From Candidatus Epulonipiscium sp. (lineage in GTDB: Bacteria; Bacillota; Clostridia; Lachnospirales; JAAYNZ01): 57,693 nt of DNA. The notes beneath the pieces were generated by a model, which worked only from the letters and a program-made list of their open reading frames with translations, was not told the origin of the DNA and made no database searches. Position numbers and translations under genes: made by a program. Shown here one piece after another: positions 32,991-42,948 of this stretch. Numbering within the stretch: the first letter of the stretch is position 1; each line of letters begins with the position of its first letter. The stretch covers positions 1 through 57,693 of the forward strand of contig JAAZLH010000054.1 of the NCBI GenBank assembly GCA_012799415.1, given 5' to 3'.

Positions 32991-34343
32991 TTGAAGAAAC
33001 AATTAGATATACTAGATGGAAAAATATCTACAATTTTTTTAAATTATTTAATTCCAAGCGTAGCAGGAATGCTTGGAGTTTCCCTATATATTTTAGGAGA
33101 TACGATGTTTGTAGGACGGGGATTAGGTACCCAAGGCTTAGCAGCCCTTAATATATCCATACCTATAATCAATATTTTTAACGGATTAGGTTTGCTATTT
33201 GGAATTGGAGGAGCTACAGCTCTTTCTATTGCGCGGGGGGAAGGAAGAGAAGAGGAAGTTAATATTATTTTTACGAAATCCGTATTGTTTTGTATAAGTA
33301 CTGGTTTGTTGATTGCTTTTTTGGGTCTTGGTTATTTAAAAGAGTTATCCTTATTTCTTGGAGCTGAGGAAGGGATTATCTTAGATATGTCGATGGAATA
33401 TCTAAGAACGTTACTTTTTGCTAGTCCTTTTTTTGTTCTTAATAGTGCGATGGTTATTTTTGTTAGAAGTGATCATGGGCCTAAACTTTCTATGATAGCG
33501 ATGCTAGCTGGTACCATTTCCAATATAATTCTTGATTATGTTTTTATTTTTAAGTGGGGGATGTTTGGAGCAGGATTTGCAACAGCTTTATCTCCAGTCA
33601 TTAGTTTAGCCATTATTAGTATACATTTTATTAAAAAAAGAAATACCATTAAATTGGAGCTAGCTAAAATTGAACTTTCTATAATAAAACGTATTCTATC
33701 TAATGGGACAGCCAGTTTTATTATGGAGACCATGGGTGGAATTATAATTTTTGCTTTTAATCATAGGATTTTAGGAATCAGAGGTAATATGGGGGTTTCT
33801 GCTTACAGTATTATCGCTAATTTATCTTTATTTTGTGTGGCTATTTTTAATGGAATTGGTCAAGCGATTCAACCTATTGTTAGTGTGAATTATGGGGCTA
33901 GAAAATATGAACGGGTTTATGAAGTAGTTCGGCTAGGTATATATACTTCTCTTATTACTGGAGTATGCTTTTTTTGTATAGGCCAGTTTTTCCCCAAACA
34001 GCTTTCTGCTATTTTTATTCAAGGTACAGAAAAAGAGTTAGTGGATGTCACTATAATTGGTATCCGCTTATATTTTATTAGTTTCTTGTTAATGGGGTTA
34101 AATACCGTTATTACAGCTTATTTACAGGCTATCGAATATGCAAAAATTTCAACATATATCTCTATTGGTAGAGGATGTTTATTTGTACTTGTAGGGCTTA
34201 TGGTTTTGCCAAGCTTTTTTAATTTAAATGGAGTATGGCTGACTTTACCTTTTGCAGAAGGAATTACTTTTATACTATCTATTGTATTATTTAAGGAGTG
34301 TAATAACATTGTAAAGTATAGCATAAAACCCCTTGCTCAATAA
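32991..34343 (+). CDS. MATE family multidrug efflux transporter
   Basis: A 450-residue protein with about twelve membrane helices, of the multidrug and toxin extrusion family (NorM/MepA type), which exports cationic drugs in exchange for Na+ or H+. The N-terminal region (LDGKISTIFLNYLIPSVAGM, then GDTMFVGRGLGTQGLAALNI) and the repeat at mid-protein (GIRGNMGVSAYSIIANLSLF, GIGQAIQPIVSVNYGA) are typical. Start is TTG with AAAGGAGGAAAAGAT before it. It lies 59 bp after the MerR regulator and has a MerR-type promoter, so regulator-controlled induction by a drug is expected. Confidence 0.92.
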   Translation: MKKQLDILDGKISTIFLNYLIPSVAGMLGVSLYILGDTMFVGRGLGTQGLAALNISIPIINIFNGLGLLFGIGGATALSIARGEGREEEVNIIFTKSVLFCISTGLLIAFLGLGYLKELSLFLGAEEGIILDMSMEYLRTLLFASPFFVLNSAMVIFVRSDHGPKLSMIAMLAGTISNIILDYVFIFKWGMFGAGFATALSPVISLAIISIHFIKKRNTIKLELAKIELSIIKRILSNGTASFIMETMGGIIIFAFNHRILGIRGNMGVSAYSIIANLSLFCVAIFNGIGQAIQPIVSVNYGARKYERVYEVVRLGIYTSLITGVCFFCIGQFFPKQLSAIFIQGTEKELVDVTIIGIRLYFISFLLMGLNTVITAYLQAIEYAKISTYISIGRGCLFVLVGLMVLPSFFNLNGVWLTLPFAEGITFILSIVLFKECNNIVKYSIKPLAQ

Positions 34344-34364
34344 AAAGAAGTATGATATACTCTT

Positions 34365-34616
34365 TCCAAAGATTTATGGTTGATAGGAAATTATTCACGA
34401 TGAGGGAAGCTACGATCATAGCGTACTATAGAGAGTCAGTGGTAGGTGAAAACTGATGTATAGCGTGATCTTTCCACTTCCTTAGTGACTGGCGAAGAGC
34501 CAGAAGGTTTGTGGCCTTTATCCCACGATCAAGAGGTCCCATTAATAATGGGGCAATTTGGGTGGCAACGCGGGAGTAACCTCTCGTCCCTTTATTAGGG
34601 ACGGGGGGTTTTTTGT
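34365..34616 (+). ncRNA. T-box leader of serS
   Basis: A long leader with T-box features: stem I elements AGAGAGTCAGTGG and GGTGAAAACTG, the T-box sequence GGGTGGCAACGCGGG (from 34560) and a terminator with a T-run. Uncharged tRNA, sensed at its anticodon and by its free end, stabilises the antiterminator. serS downstream makes tRNA-Ser the expected ligand; I could not fix the specifier codon with certainty. Confidence 0.92.
34579..34615 (+). terminator. T-box-controlled terminator
   Basis: ACCTCTCGTCCC (34579-34590) pairs with GGGACGGGGGGT (34598-34609), followed by T. Its 5' arm overlaps the antiterminator partner sequence. Confidence 0.9.
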
Positions 34617-34669
34617 TTAATGTGATTAAAGGTTCTGAGCAATCATTGGTCATCGAAAGGAGGAGTAGA

Positions 34670-34756
34670 ATGGATATCGTAAGGCATAAGGCAGAAGGGG
34701 ATTTATTAGGTCAGCATATAGATATCTATATTGCTACTAAAGGATATAAGCTTTAG
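34670..34756 (+). CDS. Small ORF (28 codons) between the T-box and serS
   Basis: ATG to TAG encodes MDIVRHKAEGDLLGQHIDIY and eight more residues. A strong AAGGAGGAGTAGA site is six bases before the ATG, which argues for translation. No family was recognised. It contains the palindrome TATAGATATCTATA (34717-34730). It lies downstream of the T-box terminator, so it is read whenever serS is induced from that promoter. It could be a leader peptide, a tiny protein or a decayed gene end. Confidence 0.45.
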   Translation: MDIVRHKAEGDLLGQHIDIYIATKGYKL

Positions 34757-34834
34757 TTTATAATAAATAAATGTGAGATGATTAGATCGTTCTAGTAAAA
34801 TGAGTAAGTGTATAATTATGTATAATAGATATAA

Positions 34835-36124
<1,290 letters not shown>

Positions 36125-36134
36125 GTTATGGGAT

Positions 36135-36186
36135 AAAAAAGAGAAGAAACGTAGACATTTATATTCTACGTTTCTTCTCTTTTTTA
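36135..36186 (+). terminator. Terminator after serS
   Basis: A long perfect stem, AAAAAAGAGAAGAAACGTAG with its complement, ending in T6 at 36181-36185. The A-run on the left lets it act in both directions. Confidence 0.92.
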
Positions 36187-36189
36187 TAT

Positions 36190-36314
36190 AAATAGGAAAA
36201 TTCTACTTTTCTATTATATAAAAACGGGGGTTGCAGGGGATGAAATCTCCTATCGCCTCAAGGAAGGTGCTCAGGCTGCAAAGCAGCCATCGAAGGAAAC
36301 CTAGGTTTTTCACT
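36190..36314. other. Spacer of unclear role between serS and the ArsR gene
   Basis: This 125-bp gap holds GGCTGCAAAGCAGCC (a six-pair hairpin near 36271), a GGGGATGAAATCTCC-like fold, and the palindrome AAACCTAGGTTT near 36298. The G-rich sequence differs in composition from its AT-rich surroundings. I compared it with fluoride, ZTP and SRP RNA patterns and found no convincing match. Confidence 0.35.
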
Positions 36315-36590
36315 TTACTTAGGGAAAAGAAGTTCTATCAATTTTTTTGCATCATCATCTATGACAGTATAGGTAATTTCTAATCCGTCACGGACACCTT
36401 CAATAATACCGGCAGCGCGTAATCGGGCAATATGCTGAGAAACTGTAGATTGTGGCAACCGCATACAGGATTGCATATGGGAAACATTACATCCATTGGT
36501 TTCAATCAATCGCCGGACCATACATAATCGAGCTGGGTGTCCAAGGGCTTTTAGCAACTCAGCCTTTTTTTCATATTCCTTGATTGTCAT
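36315..36590 (-). CDS. ArsR/SmtB-family transcriptional repressor
   Basis: A winged-helix regulator of 91 residues. ELLKALGHPARLCMVRRLI and the recognition helix QSTVSQHIARLRAAGIIEG are typical of ArsR proteins. Two cysteines close together (CNVSHMQSC, about residues 33-41), just before the recognition helix, could bind metal or react with sulfur or oxidants; this is inference. No target gene is adjacent on the same strand. A palindromic operator overlaps its own promoter, indicating autoregulation. Confidence 0.88.
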   Translation of the reverse strand: MTIKEYEKKAELLKALGHPARLCMVRRLIETNGCNVSHMQSCMRLPQSTVSQHIARLRAAGIIEGVRDGLEITYTVIDDDAKKLIELLFPK

Positions 36591-36611
36591 ATTCTCACCT
36601 CAAATGCTTGA

Positions 36612-36647
36612 TAATATTATAATATTACGATTATATAAAAAAGTCAA
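36612..36647 (-). promoter_or_regulatory. ArsR gene promoter with palindromic operator
   Basis: On the - strand, TTGACT (36642-36647) and TATTAT (36619-36624) are separated by 17 bp. The -10 lies inside the perfect 16-bp palindrome TAATATTATAATATTA (36612-36627), well placed for repression. Confidence 0.7.
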
Positions 36648-36769
36648 TGGATGATTTTAGGTTCTCATTGACTTTATGATTAAATGGCGTATATAATGTA
36701 TAATATATAAAGTATACCTTCTGAGGGGAAGGGAACTAGCTTTTTAGTGCGAAGATGAAAGGTGAAACC

Positions 36770-37642
36770 ATGAGAGAATTATATTTACGGGCACGGGCCA
36801 AGATTAACTTAACATTGGATGTGACTGGAAAACGAGAGGATGGCTACCATGATGTAGAAATGATCATGCAAACAGTCAATCTCTATGATGAATTATGGAT
36901 ACAAAGGATTTATGCACCTACAATCCGTTTGCATTCTAATTTAAAATGGCTACCTCGTGACCAAAGAAATCTAGCATATCAAGCAGCTCAACTAATGCGA
37001 GATACTTACGGATTTACAGATGGAGTTTATATTTATTTGAAAAAAAGAATACCAGTAGCAGCAGGACTTGGCGGGGGAAGTAGTGATGCTGCAGCAGTAT
37101 TGGTAGGACTTAATAAGCTTTTTAATCTGAAGATCACTCAAGAAGAGCTAATGGCTCTTGGTTTGCAGTTGGGAGCCGATGTCCCCTATTGTATTTTAAG
37201 AGGAACAGCTCTTGCCACAGGGATTGGTGAAAAATTAACAGCTCTTGCCCCTATGCCTAGATGTTGGGTAGTACTTGCAAAGCCAGATATTTATATATCA
37301 ACAGCCCAAGTCTATGGGAATTTAAAATTGGAAAATATAAAAAAGCGCCCTTCTACCCAACAAGTTATTGAAGCCATTCAAAAAGGTGAGTTAGAAGAGG
37401 TTGCATCCGGTTTGTATAATGTACTTGAAACGGTTACTGGGAAAGATTACGAAGTGATTGGACAGATAAAAAAATTTTTAAATAAACATGGATCTTTAGG
37501 TAGTATTATGAGTGGAAGTGGACCAACGGTATTTGGTATTTTTAATGATAAAGAAAAAGCCCGGTACGCTGCACGTCAATTACGAGAACAGAATATGGCA
37601 CGCCAAGTTTTCGTAACCACTATTTTTAATGAGGAGAGATAA
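36770..37642 (+). CDS. ispE: 4-diphosphocytidyl-2-C-methyl-D-erythritol kinase
   Basis: A GHMP kinase of 290 residues that phosphorylates CDP-methylerythritol in the non-mevalonate isoprenoid pathway. Evidence: RARAKINLTLDVTGKREDGYH at the start, the GHMP ATP-binding motif PVAAGLGGGSSDAAAVLVGL near residue 93, and MSGSGPTVFGIF near the C-terminus. ATG 36770 is preferred to ATG 36755 because AGGTGA lies just before it. A TATAATG-rich promoter zone is at 36690-36715. The GntR regulator gene starts one base after its stop. Confidence 0.94.
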   Translation: MRELYLRARAKINLTLDVTGKREDGYHDVEMIMQTVNLYDELWIQRIYAPTIRLHSNLKWLPRDQRNLAYQAAQLMRDTYGFTDGVYIYLKKRIPVAAGLGGGSSDAAAVLVGLNKLFNLKITQEELMALGLQLGADVPYCILRGTALATGIGEKLTALAPMPRCWVVLAKPDIYISTAQVYGNLKLENIKKRPSTQQVIEAIQKGELEEVASGLYNVLETVTGKDYEVIGQIKKFLNKHGSLGSIMSGSGPTVFGIFNDKEKARYAARQLREQNMARQVFVTTIFNEER

Positions 37643-37643
37643 G

Positions 37644-38333
37644 ATGATAGATGAACGATTAAAAGTGGATGTAAACCAATATCTTCCCTTACGAGATGTT
37701 GTATTTAACACACTTAGAGAAGCCATATTAAAAGGTGATTTAACGCCTGGGGAACGTTTAATGGAAAAGCAGTTAGCAGAAATGATGGGGGTAAGCCGTA
37801 CTCCAATTCGAGAAGCTATTCGAAAATTAGAATTAGAGGGCTTGGTCGTTATGGCTCCTAGAAAAGGTGCTCAAGTAGCAGAAATTACAGAAAAAGATCT
37901 TCAGGATGTATTAGAAGTGAGGGCGGCCCTAGAAGCATTGGCTGTACGTCTAGCCTGTGAAAAAATGAAAAAGGAAGAGTTAGATAAACTCCGGCGTACT
38001 ATGGAAGAATTTAAAGAAGCAGCTGATGCGAAAGATGTGTATGGTATGATCGATAAAGATGTTGAGTTTCATGATATTATTTTTAGATCTACAGAAAATG
38101 AAAGATTAATGCAGATTGTAAATAACCTTAGGGAACAAATTTATCGCTATCGTGTAGCGTACTTAAAGCATTCACACCACCATACTGGCATTCAAGAAGA
38201 GCATGAAGATATTTTGCGTGTCATTGAAGAAAAAAGAGTGGAAGAAGCAGAAAATGTAGCAACAGTTCATATCCATAATCAAGAAAAAGCAGTTATCCAA
38301 CTGATACGAGAAGAAAATAAAAAAGAAAAGTGA
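37644..38333 (+). CDS. GntR-family (FadR/FCD subgroup) transcriptional regulator
   Basis: A protein of 229 residues. The N-terminal winged helix contains LREAILKGDLTPGERLMEKQ and GVSRTPIREAIRKLELEGLV. The FCD effector domain follows, with the histidine and aspartate residues that usually bind a metal and a small carboxylate (DKDVEFHDIIF, later HSHHHTGIQEEHEDIL). The ligand is unknown. It starts one base after ispE, using GAGGAGAGATAAG inside ispE, so both are co-transcribed; this regulator is often found next to ispE in Clostridia. Confidence 0.9.
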   Translation: MIDERLKVDVNQYLPLRDVVFNTLREAILKGDLTPGERLMEKQLAEMMGVSRTPIREAIRKLELEGLVVMAPRKGAQVAEITEKDLQDVLEVRAALEALAVRLACEKMKKEELDKLRRTMEEFKEAADAKDVYGMIDKDVEFHDIIFRSTENERLMQIVNNLREQIYRYRVAYLKHSHHHTGIQEEHEDILRVIEEKRVEEAENVATVHIHNQEKAVIQLIREENKKEK

Positions 38334-38342
38334 GCAGTTATA

Positions 38343-38380
38343 AAAGAAGCAGGATGAAAATATTCCTAGCTTCTTTTTTT
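38343..38380 (+). terminator. Terminator after the ispE-gntR operon
   Basis: AAAGAAGCAGGA pairs with TTCCTAGCTTCTTT with one bulge and is followed by a T-run. Confidence 0.85.
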
Positions 38381-38525
38381 AAACTCAGAAAGTTTCTAGT
38401 AATTATAAGAAACTAAGGAATCATAGATACTTATCCCTTTCATTTGGTGCATAAAAGAAGATAAAGTGGTAAATAATTGTAGTTATGAGGTCTATAGAAA
38501 AGTTTGAGGAAAGGACTCAGCATAT

Positions 38526-38732
38526 ATGCAAAATATAATTACAAAAATTAAGAGTATTTATCAGTGGCAATTTATTTTGCTTGTTATTGGACTTAGTTTA
38601 TTTAGCATCTACATAGATGGAAGACACTTAAAAAGCAGAGGAAACAGAAAAGAAGCAAGGATATCTATTGTATTAGGATGGGTTTACCTAGTAGGCGTAG
38701 TAGGAATTTATTTTGTTCTGCTATTTATATGA
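38526..38732 (+). CDS. Small two-helix membrane protein (CLC_0170-like)
   Basis: A 68-residue protein with two hydrophobic helices (WQFILLVIGLSLFSIYIDG and LGWVYLVGVVGIYFVLLFI) joined by a basic loop (HLKSRGNRKEARIS). It resembles the small CLC_0170 family often found beside ger operons, though the match is from memory. The start lies after GAGGAAAGGACTCAGCAT. A dispersed repeat separates it from gerA-type gene downstream. A role in the spore inner membrane is possible but not shown. Confidence 0.6.
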   Translation: MQNIITKIKSIYQWQFILLVIGLSLFSIYIDGRHLKSRGNRKEARISIVLGWVYLVGVVGIYFVLLFI

Positions 38733-38765
38733 AGTCTATATTTTTATAATTTTTTGAAACAGAAA

Positions 38766-38836
38766 ACTTTATCTTATTTATAAGGAGCTAAACTTTCCTA
38801 GTTCAGAAGAAAAAGGTTAATTTTACACTTTTCTTG
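38766..38836 (+). repeat. Dispersed intergenic repeat upstream of the ger operon
   Basis: CTTATTTATAAGGAGC, then TAAACTTTCCTAGTTCAG, GAAAAAGG, and TTTTACACTTTTCTTG. It shares its core and right end with the copies at 42845 and 54608. It ends 25 bp before the gerA-type start codon. Confidence 0.75.
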
Positions 38837-38860
38837 TATCTTAGATAATGGAGGGAAAAG

Positions 38861-40459
38861 ATGAGTATAATAAAGCGTTTATTTGGAGAAAGCATTCAAA
38901 AAATGAAGAAAGAAGATACTAGCCATGATGAAGAGAATAAAATCACTTTGCCCTTTTCATCATCTTTAGACAAGAATATTCATCAGATTGAACAGTTATT
39001 TAAAGAGTGTGATGATTTGATTAAGCGAAAATTTCCCATTGGAGAAAATAAATCGGTATGGGCTTATATCGCTTATATTGATTCCATGGTTGATCGTCAG
39101 GTCATCGAACAATCTATATTGGAGCCTTTAATTATTGGAGTACGACAAGTGCTACCTAAGTTAGAAGAAGTTCAAAAGTCATTGATGGATTTTATTAAAG
39201 ATGGTGGAATGGCTACTGCCGAAATCAGTACTGTTCAAACCTTAGAAGATGTTTGTACTGCTATATTATCTGGGGATACTGCCATATTACTAGAAGATAA
39301 TGCAGAGGCATTGATTATTTCAACTCGAGGCTGGCCGAATCGAGGGGTTCAAGAACCAGATGCGGAAGGTGTTGTAAGAGGATCTAAGGAAGGGTTTAGC
39401 GAGAGTCTACGAGTAAATACGGTTTTAATCCGTAGGCGGATTCGAGATACCAAATTGAAAGTGAAACAAATGCGGGTAGGAACTCGCAGCAAAACAGATA
39501 TAGCTATTTTATACTTAGATGATGTGGTACGCCCAGATATTTTGCAGGAATTAATGCAGCGAATGCAAGATTTTCGAGTAGATGGAATTTTGGATAGTGG
39601 GCAACTTGAGCAATGGATTGAAGACGATTGGAAATCTCCTTTTCCGCAGATGCAGGTAACTCAACGCCCAGATAAAACTGCATCGGCCATTCTAGAAGGA
39701 CGCATTGCTATTATTGTGGATAATTCTCCTTTCGTGCTTTTGGTACCAACTACATTAAATTGTTTTTTTCAATCCTCAGAAGATTTTTATGAACGTTGGC
39801 AAATCATGAGTTTTGTTCGAATCATTCGTTATGGGGCAGCTTTTTTAGCTACAGTTCTTCCAGGTCTTTACATTGCCCTTACCCTTTATCATCCAGCTAT
39901 GATACCAACCAACTTAATGCTTTCCATTGCCATTTCTCGGAAAGGAGTACCTTTTCCTGTTATTGTGGAAATCTTAATTATGGAAATTGCTTTTGAGCTT
40001 CTAAGGGAGGCAGGGATACGATTACCCGAACCCATTGGTAGTACCATTGGTATTGTGGGAGGAATTATTATTGGACAGGCTGCTGTTGAAGCGAATATCG
40101 TAAGCCCTATCATTGTAATTATTGTGTCTCTTACAGCAATTTCATCTTTTTCCATTCCTAGTAATTCACTAGCAGTAGCTTTTAGATTAACAAAATATTT
40201 AGTGATTTTGCTTTCTTCAATTTTTGGGTTATATGGTTTTTTATTAGGAATTCTCATTTTGTTAACTCATTTATCTACTTTAAAAAGCTTTAACATACCT
40301 TATTTAGCGCCTTATGCAGCCTTACCTCCCCTTTATCAAGATGATATAAAAGATTCCCTACTACGTTTACCATCCTTTTTACTAACGAAGAGGCCTATTT
40401 TTGCTAGACCGGATCAAAGGATCAGGACGCGAAAAGCGGAATCCAAAAAAAAGAAATAA
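38861..40459 (+). CDS. gerA: GerA-family spore germination receptor subunit A
   Basis: A membrane protein of 532 residues (GerABKA family). The N-terminal hydrophilic domain (about 1-290) includes the conserved GWPNRGVQEPDAEGVVRGSK and FSESLRVNTVLIRRRIRDTK. A central set of helices follows, with ALTLYHPAMIPTNLMLSIA, EILIMEIAFELLREAG, and RLPEPIGSTIGIVGGIIIG. Subunit A of the germinant receptor sits in the spore inner membrane and takes part in germinant sensing. It starts an A-B-C operon. GGAGGGAAAAG precedes the ATG. The symbol is used at family level only. Confidence 0.93.
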   Translation: MSIIKRLFGESIQKMKKEDTSHDEENKITLPFSSSLDKNIHQIEQLFKECDDLIKRKFPIGENKSVWAYIAYIDSMVDRQVIEQSILEPLIIGVRQVLPKLEEVQKSLMDFIKDGGMATAEISTVQTLEDVCTAILSGDTAILLEDNAEALIISTRGWPNRGVQEPDAEGVVRGSKEGFSESLRVNTVLIRRRIRDTKLKVKQMRVGTRSKTDIAILYLDDVVRPDILQELMQRMQDFRVDGILDSGQLEQWIEDDWKSPFPQMQVTQRPDKTASAILEGRIAIIVDNSPFVLLVPTTLNCFFQSSEDFYERWQIMSFVRIIRYGAAFLATVLPGLYIALTLYHPAMIPTNLMLSIAISRKGVPFPVIVEILIMEIAFELLREAGIRLPEPIGSTIGIVGGIIIGQAAVEANIVSPIIVIIVSLTAISSFSIPSNSLAVAFRLTKYLVILLSSIFGLYGFLLGILILLTHLSTLKSFNIPYLAPYAALPPLYQDDIKDSLLRLPSFLLTKRPIFARPDQRIRTRKAESKKKK

Positions 40460-40468
40460 GGTGATTTT

Positions 40469-41581
40469 ATGTATTCAATGAATGATAAAGTATCCATTAG
40501 ACAAATTAAAATCCTTACGATTCTTGATATATTTTCTGCAGGTATCCTTATTATGCCTCGGATTATGGTAGAAAGGGGGCAACAAGATGGATGGCTATTA
40601 GTCATAGGGGGAACTTTTATGGCCTTGATTTATGGCTTTATTATAGGACGGCTCATTCAAAGAATGGGGGATGAAAACTTTGTTACATTCACTGAGAAGG
40701 TCTTAACCAAGCCTATTAGTATATTGATTAATACTTTCATGTTGATTCTTTTATTGGGTTTAGCCTCCTTAGAAGTTCGGATCTTTGGGGAAGTATCCAA
40801 ACAGTTATTATTACCTAAGACCCCTCTTGAAATACTAATCATGTCTATGTTACTAATTACGGCTTATACAGCACGAAAAGGTTATGAATGTAGAGGACGG
40901 CTAGGAGAAATATTGATCTTTTTTGCCCTGATTCCTATTGTTTTAGTCTTGGTTTTTACTTTAGGCACCAACGCAAAAATAGCCCACTTAGCTCCATTTT
41001 TTCAGCTGTCGTGGAAGGACTTTCTAACAGGAAGTTTTCGTTTTTCTCTTAGCTATTTAGGTGTAGGACTTGTATTGTTCTGTAATCATTTTGTTCATTC
41101 TCCAAAACGATTAGCCAAAGGAATACAAAGAAGTATTATGATCGTTGGTGTGCTAAGTGTATTTACTATTATGGCGACAATTACTGTACTGGGTGTAAAT
41201 AGTACAAAGATGAATATTTGGCCTGTACTATCTCTAATGCAAGGAGTCAATGTTTCTGGATCTTTTATTGAACGACAAGAGGCGTTAATGGTGGTTTTCT
41301 GGATTATTAGTGTTTTTTCCCTATTGAGTGGTTATATTTATTTTAGTAGCCTGATTCTTACGACTATGATCGGTTCAAGAGAGCAAAGTTATTTAGTATT
41401 TCCCTTATTACCTTTTATTTATATAGGGTCTTTACTAGCTGGAAACATTATTCAGCTTTATGAAGTTTACAAATGGAGCTATACATACCTAAGTGGTGTT
41501 TTTTTAATCGTTATTCCTGTGGTTGTTTTATTTATAGCTAAGGTTAGAAAGGTAGGTGTGGCCCTTGATAAGAAGAAGTAA
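40469..41581 (+). CDS. gerB: GerB-family germination permease
   Basis: A protein of 370 residues with about ten membrane helices, of the amino-acid-permease-like GerAB family. KVSIRQIKILTILDIFSAGI at the start, then ASLEVRIFGEVSKQLLLPKT and AYTARKGYECRGRLGEIL are typical. It forms the germinant-binding subunit of the receptor. It begins nine bases after gerA, with AATAAGGTGATTTT as binding site, and its end overlaps the gerC-type gene by 17 bases, so the three are co-translated. Confidence 0.92.
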   Translation: MYSMNDKVSIRQIKILTILDIFSAGILIMPRIMVERGQQDGWLLVIGGTFMALIYGFIIGRLIQRMGDENFVTFTEKVLTKPISILINTFMLILLLGLASLEVRIFGEVSKQLLLPKTPLEILIMSMLLITAYTARKGYECRGRLGEILIFFALIPIVLVLVFTLGTNAKIAHLAPFFQLSWKDFLTGSFRFSLSYLGVGLVLFCNHFVHSPKRLAKGIQRSIMIVGVLSVFTIMATITVLGVNSTKMNIWPVLSLMQGVNVSGSFIERQEALMVVFWIISVFSLLSGYIYFSSLILTTMIGSREQSYLVFPLLPFIYIGSLLAGNIIQLYEVYKWSYTYLSGVFLIVIPVVVLFIAKVRKVGVALDKKK

Positions 41582-42731
41582 TCATGCTTTATGGGCTTTA
41601 CTGCTAGTAGTATTCTGTACAACAGGATGTTGGGATAAGCGAGAGATCGATGATCAGCAGTTTGTAATTGCCCTAGGAATTGATAAAAATAAAAATGCAG
41701 GTCAAAAGTCTGAAAATAATCCAGAGCGTTACAGGATTACTTATGTCACTCCTAGTTTATCAAAAGCAACCAAAGATGCAGGAGAAGATGCCAGTGAGCG
41801 ATTTATTCAAGTTCTCACTGGAGAAACCATTACAGGAGTAACAAAAAAGGCAATTGCTTACTACTTAGTTCCTCTATCTTATGAACATGTAAAAGTAATT
41901 ATTGTGGGGCAAGAACTAGCCGAAGATAAGGAATTATTTAAAGAGACATTAGATTATTTAAGTAGAAACCCTGAATTTAGTCGAGCTATTCCTATTTTTA
42001 TCACTTCTCAGACAGCAGAAGGTGTACTTAATACAAAAATTGAGGGAGATAGTTTACGTAGTAGATGGATTATCAGGGATCGGGTATCTACAGGTATTCC
42101 CGATGAGCTGATTGTAGATTTAGGACAGATATTTCCAGAGATGAGTCAACATGAGGGAACAACGTTAATTACTAGAATTGGAACGGAAGAAAAAAGTTTT
42201 AAGGTATCAGGCGCTGCTGTCATCTCTGAATATCTTTTTCAAGACTGGTTAGACTCCCAAGAGGTTAAGATGATTACTTGGCTAAGAGGTAAAAATAGCA
42301 AAGGTTATATTTCTCTTCTTTATAAAGATGTTTATGTTCCCTATGAAGTGTCTAATTTGTCTTGTAAAATCACTTCTGCATCTTTCAAAAATCACCTTAC
42401 TATTGAAGCCGAAATTCATACAGAAGGAGACGTTGCAGAATACATACTGCCTTCCCTACAGGTTGATCAAAAAGGTGAGATTATTACTGAAAAATGGATC
42501 GAAGATGTAGAAAAAGAGTTAGAGAAAAAAATAGAAAACGATCTAGTGGATATAATAAAAAAAATACAAAGAGAATATAAGACAGATATTTTTGGATTTG
42601 ATGATAAATTGAAATTAAAATACCCAGGGGTGTGGAAAGAAATCAAAGATGATTATAAAGAAATTTTTTCACAAGCTCAGATTAAGGTAAAGGTTGACCT
42701 ATCTATTAGAAGGATTGGAATGACTTTCTAA
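41565..42731 (+). CDS. gerC: Ger(x)C-family germination lipoprotein
   Basis: A lipoprotein of 388 residues. The signal peptide LWALLLVVFCTTGCWDKREI has a lipobox ending in TTGC, so the mature protein begins with a lipidated cysteine. The motif DQQFVIALGIDKNK follows, as in GerAC proteins, then the three-domain Ger(x)C fold. It is the third subunit of the receptor. The frame allows GTG 41556 or TTG 41565; TTG gives a normal short n-region and GGTAGGTGTGG lies upstream. A hairpin at 42794 ends the operon. Confidence 0.9.
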   Translation: MIRRSNHALWALLLVVFCTTGCWDKREIDDQQFVIALGIDKNKNAGQKSENNPERYRITYVTPSLSKATKDAGEDASERFIQVLTGETITGVTKKAIAYYLVPLSYEHVKVIIVGQELAEDKELFKETLDYLSRNPEFSRAIPIFITSQTAEGVLNTKIEGDSLRSRWIIRDRVSTGIPDELIVDLGQIFPEMSQHEGTTLITRIGTEEKSFKVSGAAVISEYLFQDWLDSQEVKMITWLRGKNSKGYISLLYKDVYVPYEVSNLSCKITSASFKNHLTIEAEIHTEGDVAEYILPSLQVDQKGEIITEKWIEDVEKELEKKIENDLVDIIKKIQREYKTDIFGFDDKLKLKYPGVWKEIKDDYKEIFSQAQIKVKVDLSIRRIGMTF

Positions 42732-42793
42732 AGAAATGAATAAACCTATGAAAAGGTGGAAATAATGAAAATAACATCCAATTATAGATATTC

Positions 42794-42828
42794 ACATTCT
42801 AGTATTTTACAATGAAATACTAGAATGT
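42794..42828 (+). terminator. Hairpin after the ger operon
   Basis: ACATTCTAGTATTT (42794-42807) pairs perfectly with AAATACTAGAATGT (42815-42828), loop of seven bases. The following ATATTTTG is only a weak T-tract, so terminator function is probable rather than certain. Confidence 0.6.
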
Positions 42829-42844
42829 ATATTTTGAATTAGGG

Positions 42845-42918
42845 AAGATCATCTTGCTTGCAAGGGAACAAACTATTCTAGTTCACTTGAAAAAGTGTAT
42901 AATTTTATACTTTTCTTG
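42845..42918 (+). repeat. Dispersed intergenic repeat upstream of spoIIR
   Basis: CTTGCTTGCAAGGGAAC, AAACTATTCTAGTTC, ACTTG, then the hairpin AAAAGTGTATAA with TTTATACTTTT, ending CTTG. This is the best-preserved copy: AACT/AGTT and the AAAGT(A)TA hairpin are both intact. It ends 30 bp before the spoIIR start. Confidence 0.8.
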
Positions 42919-42948
42919 ATAAAAGGGTTTATAGAAGGGGGTATATAT

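Noticed and set aside
36215..36300. Fluoride riboswitch or small SRP RNA
   Set aside because: GGGGATGAAATCTCC resembles the fluoride aptamer start, but the second conserved GATG strand is missing; the SRP GGAAGGAAGCAGCC tetraloop region is also not there.
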